This document shows, one piece after another, positions 1-8,824 of a stretch of DNA of 64,000 bases. Position 1 is the stretch's first letter; each line of letters begins with the position of its first letter. Both the position numbers and the translations under genes were made by a program. The DNA comes from Rhodosorus marinus (taxonomy: Eukaryota > Rhodophyta > Stylonematophyceae > Stylonematales > Stylonemataceae), in NCBI GenBank assembly GCA_029953675.1, contig JAMWBK010000001.1, positions 3,302,501-3,366,500 on the forward strand. The letters are read 5' to 3'. Below the pieces are notes generated by a model. It made no database searches and had not been told where the DNA came from. It saw only the letters and a program-made list of their open reading frames with translations.

Positions 1-669
1 GAACTATTTTGTGAATTGATTACCGCGAAAGTCCTTGAATTGACCATTTGCTAAAACAAGAATACTATGAGCACCCTGAAGCTGATGACTAAAACAACGA
101 AATGGGTTCTAGTCAAGATGTAAAGCTGATTGACTCGCAGAGATGCCTTATTGGTGGGCTGCACCCGTTAGAACAAGGGGAGCATTGGGAACATCGTGTT
201 TTGCTACGGGACAACAGAGCGGAACCGCCTGTCTTGCTTCTGGAACATGAGGGAACCGAGGGGAACATCGCTTCTGCCTTCGAATGAGGGATGGCCTTTA
301 GAGAACGTAGAAATAGGCTCTTCTTATGCAATCAAGCCATTCGTTGGCCGCGACTTCTTCGGAGGTTTCTCCCATATTCTGGCAGGGAAGAACATCTCAA
401 AACTTGCTGGCTAGGCTCTTCCTATAGGCCTAGGCTACCTTGAGTCTTAGTTAACTCCGCTTACCAAACCTAAGATTCAAAAGGAGAAAAGAAAAAAAAG
501 TTTTGTAAAGCTATTATCAGCTTGAGAAAACAATGAGCTCTTCAAAATATCTGAATTATAGAGCTATGTAAAATAACTGCAAAATGAGAAACAATATAAT
601 CTAAATGAAGCTTTCAGACAGGTCGGCATAGGGTGTCTACTTATCTATTCTCATACCGTTACTCAGAGC
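1..669. other. no gene recognised
   Basis: Short overlapping open frames occur on both strands between about 100 and 410, but none shows a family motif, a splice-consistent extension or a credible start. From about 475 the sequence becomes A-rich. It may hold the 3' region of the minus-strand gene that follows, or of a gene beyond the window edge. Confidence 0.4.
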
Positions 670-1243
670 CTAACTACGCGGAGAAGCGAGAAACCAGACG
701 CAGAAGACGCGCACCCAAAAAACTAAGGTAGCGTTGAAACGCCAGAGTGTCGAAGAGAGCTCCGTGAGGAGGCTCTCAAGGCGCCCTTGGCTGCTACGAA
801 AGAGCGCACGAAGCCAACGATAACCTACACTATCAACAAAGCCAAAGCAGTCGATGATGAGTGGAACAGGCCGGTATGACCATCCCGAATCTCGGAGCGC
901 TGAGTCTAACATTGCCGCAGCGTCTAGGATTCCTTCAGTTGCACATTGACCGATCGGCATGGCCTCGACACCGAGCAGACGCAGGGGAGTATCTGATCGC
1001 CTCGGGATAAGGGACAGAAAGGTCTAAGTACTCACTTCGACGAGCACTCAGATCACTCACAGCGAGGTCCGCCACCCGCTGCACTACTGGGACGTCAGCG
1101 GCATCGGCAATTGCCGTTGACACAGGCAGCTGGACCTCATACTCAACTTCCCGGTCCGTACAGAGCGCCTGAGAACGAAGGTAGCGGAACAGTACGGGGA
1201 ACGTAATATTTGCGAAAGAAAAGTTTCTCTGTTGACGTGACAA
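670..1243 (-). CDS. hypothetical protein, two exons
   Basis: Two minus-strand open frames join through a 43-bp GT-AG intron (exons 1243-1036 and 992-670; donor GTGAGT, acceptor ATCAG), restoring one frame of about 176 residues. The spliced product reads as an ordinary soluble protein, with helical stretches such as PVVQRVADLAVSDLSARR before the junction and a Leu/Ala-rich helical stretch after it. I do not recognise the family. The ATG at 1243 is only the first in the frame, and an upstream exon or a further intron near the C-terminus cannot be excluded. A 43-bp intron is very short, but the same length appears in the gene at 17.3 kb, which makes it more believable. The C-terminal 20 residues (VFWVRVFCVWF) look less natural and may be intron read-through. 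Confidence 0.4.
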
Positions 1244-2835
1244 AGTCTCGCAGTGTTTGGTTGGCCCCTTTCTTGGGGGCAGGTGGGGGGGTGGGGGGGC
1301 GCGAAGAAGATCTGAAATGTAGAACTACGAAGAACAGAGAGGGGAAAAAAGGTTTTTTGGCTACAACCTGTGAACCTAATCGCTTATAAAGTTGGCCAAA
1401 CGGCTCCTATTTGATACAATCCTCAATCGTCGCAACGTGTGGACTGACTTCTTGTTCAATCTACGTTAGCTACTTTTGAAACTCGACTAAAAAAAGCTCT
1501 TAATGCATAGAATCCCAATCACATCTGCGGCACTTGAAATAACATCAAGACACTTTTCATTGTTTCTCATAGAATTTTCTCCTTGATAAGCGCTTAGTTA
1601 GGGAGAGACCCGATGAATATGATGAGCGTGCAGGTCCTAAACATATCTGATGTATATTTCTCATCTTGAAAATCTTCTGTCCTGCGATGGGCCCTTTAGG
1701 GTTTTACTGTGCAAACAACCCCGGATGGGTGGCCCTCTGGGTCGACGCTTGCGAGCTTGAGCGTATTCGCAATAAAATAAAACGCAATTCTCTCCCTTTT
1801 CGACCTGCTTTTGCACAGGCCTTGAATTGAGGCTGAATCCAACTGGGTCTTCGTGTCTTCTGAGAACCAAACCTAAGCTTGAGATACGTTTATTTGACCG
1901 TTAGTCTGGGGTTACGATCGTTCTTTGACTCGTTTCAACTTATTACAATCTGTTTGCAGAATAATGGAACACACGAGCACGCAACACTTCCATATCCGCA
2001 AGTTGACTTCTCGACGATTATTGTACGTCAAGATCAGCGTCGGCCTTCGGAGAATGTCTTCTCCACCTCCAGAAGCTCAGCGAGCGTGAAGCCATCATCC
2101 TCCGTTTCAGCTTGCTTTGACTGCGTGTCGAGTTTGGCGTCTCATTAAGGGGAGATCTTCAGGAATGCAGTTTTAAACAGGCATGCACAACATGCCGCAA
2201 AGCTCAGGCGCTTAGTTTTTGCAATATTTGCTTTTCCGAGCGCTGCCTGAAGGATCATCCGTCATCCTTTTTTCTAAAAATAGCTCTGGATTGTGTGACT
2301 CTGATGTGTATTTTTGCAGTATAGAGGGATGTATATGAAATAGTATTTGCTGGAACGTGATAGGGCCTAAAAAAAAAGTTTTTCAACAATGTGTTCAAGG
2401 AGTAAGTTCATTATCAACCGTTGCTAGTTTTACTGAGTAAAACCTGCAGGGCAGAGCTTTTTGAAATCAAAAGCTAGTCGGGCTGGGCGGTTTAGGACGT
2501 CCTGATTGGGAATCTTGTTGTTTTTTGGAAGGTTGCGTTAGGGTATCTGACACCTGCGAATGGGAGGAACATCATATCAACTTTGATATTTGTTGACGTC
2601 TTCAATGTTGATCGGGCTGAGGATCTTTGAGCGTATAGTTAGGCTGAGCGGTTCAGAATCTCAGCTGCAGATATTGGTTTGCGGACAACGACACATGTAC
2701 TATCATTATTACGTAGGACACTGCTAGCGCTCCACCCTTGTTGATCATCTGCTTTTTCTCTTGAAAAACATGGGGGTGAAGTGCTGCCATCGCGTACGGG
2801 CACGATCGACCACCACATTCTGTCCGTCAAGTGAA

Positions 2836-2910
2836 GGGAAGGTCTGATATCTTAAATTTGCTCAGCCCCACTAGGGAAGCTCTGCTATCATAAATTTGCT
2901 CAGCCTCACT
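2836..2910. repeat. tandem duplication of about 36 bp
   Basis: Two adjacent copies of a sequence containing AAATTTGCTCAGCC(C/T)CACT lie about 40 bp apart with a few differences. It is non-coding and of unknown function. Confidence 0.6.
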
Positions 2911-3116
2911 TCTGCCACTCGAACAACGCAAATCTTGTATCAGGCACGTATTCCATGAAGCGCATATAAGCGTGCCCTGCCTCGAGCCAGGGTGGGTGTG
3001 TCGGAGAGCTCAACAGCACAAGAGCACTAGAAACTGACGAAACAGGGCTACATATTACGCGCCTACATACACAAGTTTGAGACAAAGATTTCTTGGCTAC
3101 GAAAATGGTTCCAGTA

Positions 3117-3224
3117 CGCTTGATCGTGAGAAGGTTGAGAAAGAGGAGGCAAGAACTTTTCGGTAAAAAGGAAGACTCCAAGACGACTGATCCTGAGAAG
3201 GCTGAGAAATCAGAGGCATGAACG
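3117..3224. repeat. imperfect direct repeat, two 39-bp copies
   Basis: The segment at about 3117-3155 recurs at 3186-3224 with the shared core GATC(G/C)TGAGAAGG(T/C)TGAGAAA followed by an AGAGGCA(A/T)GAAC tail. The copies are 69 bp apart. No gene is associated. Confidence 0.55.
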
Positions 3225-3832
3225 TAAGCAGTACTCGCCTGAAGGCGAGCAATTTGACTGGAAGAACATTAGTAGGCGAAGAAGCTGCCGCACAGGAGTA
3301 TGTGGGATGACTATGGGCTCGCCCTGTCATGATATCACCGACCTAGTCAAGCTTTCCAAACTTCAAACGGACATCGTAATTTGATTGATCTAATGCATTA
3401 AAAACTTACAGCTGTACTGGGGAAATGTTCTTGCATAGTACCTCCTCCGAGATTCTTTGCAGTGGAAGCAAAAACTCATAACAATCCTAGGAAACATCTT
3501 TGCTAAAAACACGGAGCATCAACTAGTAGAACACCCAATATATGTATATAATAACGCACCTCAGAAAGGCCAAGGAGACATCTACTTACACTATGACTCA
3601 AATGGTCTTCCACAGTGAGGTGAGAGAACTTTAGAAGCTCCTCGCCAAGCCTGAAATTGGATAGTCCTTTAGCCTAAAGAGATCTGACTCTTGCGGGTTC
3701 GCAACAGATGCACAATTCCCAAAACCTCACTACGTTTCCCAAAAAAGCAATTTGTAATAAACCGCCAACCCGGAATGTCAAGTTTCACTATAAGTAGCCC
3801 TCGACCCAAAAACTGGTACTATCCATCAGACC

Positions 3833-4430
3833 CACTAACCCTGAGGTATATACCAGTCCAACAAAATCCAGGATTAACGTCGTAGTCTTCAGATTAACCA
3901 CGTGAGAATTCGGCATTGCAAATTTTCACTCAGGCCCAATGCGCATTGTAGCTCAAGGTGCAGTCCTTCACAAAAACTACGACCAACCCTGAGGCAGATA
4001 CCAGGGCGATTCGTAAAGGTAAAAGTTCTCACCTGAACACCTCGCAACTGCACCACTAACCCTGATGCATACCCTTTCATGAGATCCACGACTAACCCTG
4101 AATTTTGAGATATCACTCTGAAGATGCCTGGTCGGCGATTTGCTCCTTACTGAATGTGAAGGTAGCCCTGAGGCGTAGTCGGAAAAAAACCACGACCAAC
4201 CCTGAGGCGTTTCGGGTGAGGGGCAACATTCCTGAAGCTCTTATTTGCACACTTCGTTGTTGAAGTATTGAGTTGTTTAACATTACCAACCCTGAATAAG
4301 TAACTAGAGGGCCAAATGCTACCAGTCCATAAGTTTTCAATAAGACTGAAGCACCATGTTGCCAGCTGTTACCATGAATAAAACAGCCCTGAGACCTAAC
4401 CCGATAGGCCCGAAATATGACTAACCCTGA
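3833..4430. repeat. interspersed CYAACCCTGA array
   Basis: At least seven copies of a core ACYAACCCTGA, often extended as CGACCAACCCTGAGGC, lie in the same orientation at irregular spacing: about 3833, 3981, 4052, 4089, 4191, 4281 and 4420. Variants with AGCCCTGAG occur near 4161 and 4383. Two copies share a longer extension (CCCTGAGG..ATACCAG at 3837 and 3986). The constant orientation and variable spacing differ from a simple tandem satellite and from an inverted-repeat transposon. Confidence 0.7.
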
Positions 4431-4689
4431 ACCATACATGTTCAATTGCTAGAATATGAGGGCAAAAAAAAGGGGGGTGCGTGTGACTCGCTTAGGACTC
4501 TTCTTACACATTCTGGGTCAACGTCGTAGGTTTCGTGAACTGGATAGGGGAGATGAGATCGGTGGCTTGATCAATTGAACAATTTGCATGCGCGCTGCGC
4601 GAAGGCGTGTACGGCAAGCGTAGTTTCACCCCGCGTCGCTTGGACATGATTCGGCTTGGGAACGAAATCGGCATGTAGCAGGGCCCGGC

Positions 4690-5314
4690 ATGGCGTTTGC
4701 ACTTTGCTCTCTGAAATGCTCTAGCAGCAGCGTTCGTGGGAGAAGCTCTTCTGTTTGCCTGCGAACTGCACGTGAAGAGGATTTGGATCGCCTAGTACGG
4801 ATTGATTTGCAATGTTTTCCGGGCGGTTTCTGGTCTCGAACAGCTTTCAGGGACGAAATCCGGATGCCAATGGGACAGAGGGATTTCGTTGTGGCTGAAG
4901 ACTTGGTGCCTGAGGTAGTCGGTGTGGGTTGCCTACGTCAGGTTCTTGATGAAGGATCAATCACCTACTTGGCAGTATCTGAGGGTTCACGTCGGCGAGG
5001 GATCGGTTCAATTGTTGTCGCGGATTTATTAGCCCGTTGCTCCGCTCGCGGCATCAAGAGAGTCACTTTGGAGGTACGATATCATATCTACAATCTCTGA
5101 CAGCCGGTTCTCATCGTCAGTTGTGGTCTGATCTAGAATTCACGCTTCTCAGGTCGCAGAGGAGAATTCCTCCGCGATATCACTGTACAAGAATCACCGT
5201 TTCGAAATAATAGGAAGGAGGAAGAATTACTATGCGGGCAATGTTGATGCTCTGGTTATGTCGCTTCAGATTGAGTCTCCTTGCGAGATCGATTCCGAAT
5301 CCACCGCCTGCTGA
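4690..5314 (+). CDS. GNAT N-acetyltransferase, RimI-like, plastid-targeted
   Basis: Two exons (4690-5073 and 5153-5314, 79-bp intron) give 181 residues. Residues 1-25 (MAFALCS, then Ser/Arg-rich) look like a plastid transit peptide with Phe at position 3. The GNAT fold follows: RTAREEDLDRLVRID at the start, the acetyl-CoA pyrophosphate loop RRRGIG near residue 104, and after the splice NSSAISLYKNHRF, the usual motif B of RimI-type N-alpha-acetyltransferases that modify protein N-termini. The splice is supported because this motif is cut exactly at the junction (...RVTLE / VAEENSS). The 3' end overlaps the convergent endonuclease V gene by 59 bp. The substrate is not readable from sequence; an N-terminal acetyltransferase acting on plastid proteins is the best guess. 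Confidence 0.85.
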
Positions 5315-6089
5315 GAAGGTCGGCTTGCCTAATAGGCTCTGGAACACGGTAGAGAGAGCACTCCGATACGTACTTAATTGCCATATCCAGAGATATCCTG
5401 TTACCAATCGAGACGTACACAGGGCGCTGGCTTCCCTCCGCGGCGTTGATTGCAGCTCCCCATCTGGTCCCGCTTTCCCCGTCTATGTAAAAACGGCCTT
5501 TTTGAGTTCCAAGCCTAGTTCTGACAAAATTCTCATCGATGCTGTCGATCCGGAACAGCTTCTTGGCGCACCCAATTGTTGGGAGGTCGAATGAAACACC
5601 GACATGTGTTGCAAGTCCGCATTTTCGAGGGTGTAGAATACCGTTCCCATCCAAGAGCAGAAGCTGGGGCATGTAAGGGCCATCTTCGAGTCTGTTCAGC
5701 AGTTGAATAACCGCAGGCGCTTCACGAAAAGCCAAAAAACCAGGAACATAGGGCAGGCTGGAACGGATCTCCATCGCTTCCTCATGGACAACCTTCATCT
5801 CCGGATACGAGCAAACCACCAGAGCGGCTACAGCGAATGACTGGTCATCCTTATCGAAAGTCACGTCAGCACCTCCAACGAGCCGAACGGGAAGCTCCAG
5901 TCTGTTCTCTGTCTCTACGAGGGAGCTAAGCGTCGTCTGCTCCTTCTCCCAGCTCTCAACAAGAGCTACATGCTTGGCTGAATCCTCCCTCATCCCACTG
6001 AATCCTACGTGTTCTGAGGAGCGTCTACTCGTCTTGCTTGAGAAATAAAGCGCGCCAATCTGACCAGGGAGACCAAACATCCTCCTCAC
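5256..6089 (-). CDS. endonuclease V
   Basis: A single-exon frame of 277 residues with all core motifs of endonuclease V (Nfi/ENDOV), which cuts next to deoxyinosine in DNA or inosine in RNA: GGADVTF with the first catalytic Asp, YVPGFLAFREAP with the catalytic Glu, LLLLDGNGILHPRKCGLATH with the second Asp, then SIGNRISLDMA and VPEPIRQAD near the C-terminus. The order and spacing match the animal enzyme. The first 33 residues lie outside the conserved domain and contain Ser/Arg; they could be an organelle presequence, or translation may start at the internal Met in SGMREDS. The last 19 codons and the stop are antisense to the end of the acetyltransferase gene. Confidence 0.9.
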   Translation of the reverse strand: MRRMFGLPGQIGALYFSSKTSRRSSEHVGFSGMREDSAKHVALVESWEKEQTTLSSLVETENRLELPVRLVGGADVTFDKDDQSFAVAALVVCSYPEMKVVHEEAMEIRSSLPYVPGFLAFREAPAVIQLLNRLEDGPYMPQLLLLDGNGILHPRKCGLATHVGVSFDLPTIGCAKKLFRIDSIDENFVRTRLGTQKGRFYIDGESGTRWGAAINAAEGSQRPVYVSIGNRISLDMAIKYVSECSLYRVPEPIRQADLLSRRWIRNRSRKETQSEAT

Positions 6090-6220
6090 GCAACCCTTAG
6101 ATCAACATCGCTCTACGTGAGCCAAGGCCATGCCGGAAAATCAACGGCGAATCTTCAATGCATAGTCTCACTCGTCTTTCGTTTCGTAAACGCGTGCGTT
6201 CAGAAGATGGTAATGCTCCT

Positions 6221-6712
6221 TCAATGCTTCGGACGAAAGCACAATTTCCAACTATTAATAGATTTTAGCACCTCGAGAAGCTTCTCTGCAGCAACAGCTG
6301 CAGCCCACCCACAATTCCAACAGGAGTTCTGTCTATTATTGAATGATAGGGGCTTCCAATTCCTTCGCAAGTTTGCTCGGATGTGGGAGTCGGATTCCAG
6401 TGCCATAGCACTTACGTTGCTCTCGAAACCTCCAAGAAGTACTGCCCAAGGATAGAACTCAAAGAAGCAAGAACTGAGCGACGCCTGCATTTCCCATCCA
6501 GTGGTGACTATCTCGTAAATCAGCCGTTTTGTCGGCTGGGAAGGATTCGCCTTTAAAGATCCATAGAGTATGAGCAGGGGTACTAGACGAGAAAGCGATT
6601 TGGAGCTAGCCTTCGCGAACATCGAGCGTTTCAGTGCGATCAATACGGAAAACGCTTCGCTAGAGCAGTCGTACAATCGCGCCTGGCGACTGCTCTGGGG
6701 TTGGACATGCAA
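6221..6712 (-). CDS. hypothetical ORF
   Basis: A 163-residue open frame on the minus strand. Its central part (about residues 40-110) reads as plausible protein, with hydrophobic helices such as LSRLVPLLILYGSLKANP and FYPWAVLLGGFESN, and there are several Cys and Trp residues near the end. I do not recognise a family. It might be one exon of a larger gene, and no convincing partner exon was found between it and the endonuclease V start. A shorter plus-strand frame overlaps it and looks less protein-like. Confidence 0.3.
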   Translation of the reverse strand: MHVQPQSSRQARLYDCSSEAFSVLIALKRSMFAKASSKSLSRLVPLLILYGSLKANPSQPTKRLIYEIVTTGWEMQASLSSCFFEFYPWAVLLGGFESNVSAMALESDSHIRANLRRNWKPLSFNNRQNSCWNCGWAAAVAAEKLLEVLKSINSWKLCFRPKH

Positions 6713-7127
6713 ATGAAATGTATAGCTTCTCAGTAGGACTTATATTACTAATCAACCTTCTTACTCCCCGCCCACCTCCAGCGAGAAAGGCACCAGCTGA
6801 GATCTCGTATCCCAATCCGCCGTTCCTTACTCAGGAAACAAACCGCGCGATGTTCGTTCGAAACTCGTGACGGAGATTCCATCGCAATCGAGATATCTGG
6901 GTTTTTAGATGTTTTTCGAGGGATCGGTTGAGATTCGCGGAAAAAAATGTGCAAGCGGAGTCGAGCAATGCAAGACTCGCGAAATCGGCATTGAAGTAGC
7001 TTAAGAGTTAAGGGTTGGGGGTGGCAGGTAGACCAATCTAGGTATACGTTGTGGATAGGTGTAGTACTTTTGTTTCTGTTCTGATTTTTGGCGTTGGGAC
7101 TGTTCGTAGACCACTTACCGTAGAAGC

Positions 7128-7696
7128 ATGGCTTTTGTTGGATCAGCAGTGTCTGTTGGGCAGAAGAGCTTTGTTAGTGGCGGATTCGTGTGCACCAGTA
7201 GGCCGGGTGTGTTCGGCCGAGCCATGGCTCCGGCTGTGCGTGGTGTGAGGGGCGATAGCGCTCCAAGAGAGAACGCTGGCGGTGCTCGTATGGCACTGTC
7301 TGCATATGCCAAAATCGGAATACTGGTTTACGCTGTCCTTGTTGGGGGAGGCGGTGTTTCTGCCTTTTTCAAGACCCAGAGTAAAATGTCACTGATATCT
7401 GGCGTCGTTTCCGGTGGGTAGATCCACGATGACCATTTTGAAGCTCGGTCTTTGAACGATCTTAAAATCTGCCTTTGATGCTGAGAACACGGACCCGCTT
7501 TTGTTTCCCGACAGGAATCGCACTGCTAGTTGCTTACAGCCAAAACTCCATCGCCGGGGCAGGAGTCGTTGCGGCAATTTTAACGGTTGTCTTCGCGATA
7601 CGCTACGTCAAAACTCAGAAAGTTGTCCCGGCGGGTGCGCTTGGGGTTGTGAGCCTGCTCTTCTGCGCGCTCTTCGTGGCCGCTGAATTATTGTAG
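7128..7696 (+). CDS. TMEM14/FAX-like plastid membrane protein
   Basis: Two exons (7128-7413 and 7515-7696) give 155 residues. The first 55 residues (MAFVGSAVSVGQKSF..., Gly/Ala/Arg-rich with Phe at position 3) form a plastid transit peptide. The mature part has four short hydrophobic helices with Gly-rich turns: AKIGILVYAVLVGGGGVSA, a segment split by the intron (SLISGVVSG / IALLVAYSQ), AGVVAAILTVVFAIRY, and PAGALGVVSLLFCALF. This order, including the RY..T.K.VPAG turn, is that of the TMEM14/UPF0136 family, which includes the plant FAX proteins that export fatty acids across the plastid envelope. The splice restores the family's second helix. Fatty-acid export is inferred from plant members. 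Confidence 0.8.
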
Positions 7697-8824
7697 GACT
7701 TCGTTTTGATTCCGAGAATGAAAGGCAGGCCCGGCAAGGGGAAATTTCACCGCGGATCTCCGCAAGGCTGCTGGGAAGATTGGTCTGAACTATAATTGGT
7801 TGTCGAACTTCTGAACCGAAAAAGATTGCTCGGGAACCCCTCAAACGTGAATTCGTCTCTCCCCCAACACAAAAGTTTCTTTACGGACAAGTTGGGATAC
7901 GCAACTAAGTGCACCGAGAAACTCCGCAAATCGCTCCTCCCCAAAAGAGTCGAGTCTACAAACGAAGCTCAGCTTCTGCAAATATCGATCGCCTTCTGCA
8001 CAGACTGACTCTGAACGAATCCTGACAGTTCATTGATAACCCCAAAGAACTCATCAAGAGAACCATGCTCGGCGAAGGCTTCCGTGATACAATCGGGTTC
8101 CGACGCGTGTCGCAACCTAATTGCATGTTTCAAGATACATCAGCTGGGGTTGACACTGGCTATGGGTAGTTGGGTAAGGCGCGCGGTGGGTCACTTGGGA
8201 TCAAGTCACGGTCGCCTTAGGGTAGCAGATTGCGAACCAGACTCGCTAGTGAATGCTAACCGATCCCACAGAGCTGTTGCTGAGAGACATCCAGTGGCGT
8301 TTTGTCGTCCTAAGTTTTCGATTAACTTCTGTGGCTATCAACGTCAATGTCGTTCGGAGCGTACGTCTGAGGCGATCGATCGATGGCAGCAAAAGTTCAC
8401 TGTAGGCACCCCGATGGCTGAGGCTTTTAGGCGATGCTGCCATCGACGAGGCAAGGTGCATTTGTCTAACGGACGCCTTTAATAAAGTGTGATTTAGCAA
8501 TGCGAATTTGATTCAATGGCCAAATTATATCGAATGGTTGCCACATAAGGACATGGGACAAAGATCGCTGGATGGTGCAGCCAACTATTCAAATCAGAAG
8601 TATCCACAGAAGTGGCACCGTTCCAGGATGCTTCTGTCGTCCATGGATGCCGAACCGCTCCGCCCAAAACGCCAAAACCTCGTCTCCTGCGATGAATCGC
8701 ATTCAACCTCTTTCGGAGGGTTGACCTGAAGAGTTGGGGTTGCGCTACTCTTCGGGTTGCGATGACATAGGAGTTAGCTTGGCAGCTTGTCTAGGATCAT
8801 CTATAGTCCTTTTTCAGGACTGCT
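7697..8824. other. no gene recognised
   Basis: A 1.1-kb spacer before urease. Open frames of up to 149 codons exist on the plus strand (8033-8482), but their composition is random and they lack motifs. It probably contains the TMEM14-like 3' UTR and the urease promoter. Confidence 0.4.

Larger units (their letters stand above)
1244..4689. other. repeat-rich non-coding stretch
   Basis: No gene is supported in this 3.4 kb. It holds a G-run (about 1286-1300), A- and T-runs, two short tandem duplications (2836-2910 and 3117-3224) and an irregular array of a CTAACCCTGA motif (3833-4430). Minus-strand frames at 3889-4445 appear open only because the repeat encodes a recurring Ser-Gly-Leu-Val. Such a stretch could hold a diverged mobile element or a non-coding RNA, but nothing identifies one. 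Confidence 0.5.

Noticed and set aside
3833-4430. CRISPR array
   Set aside because: The repeats are only 11-16 bp, spacing is irregular (about 35-150 bp) and the genome is eukaryotic.
3833-4430. Interstitial telomere repeat
   Set aside because: AACCCT occurs in the motif, but it is never tandem and is always followed by GA, so it is not a telomeric array.
3889-4445. Minus-strand ORFs with recurring SGLV
   Set aside because: The recurrence is the CTAACCCTGA DNA repeat in translation; frames differ between copies and there is no start or splice support.
8033-8482. 149-codon plus-strand ORF
   Set aside because: Random composition, no motif and no splice partner; nothing beyond chance for this GC content.
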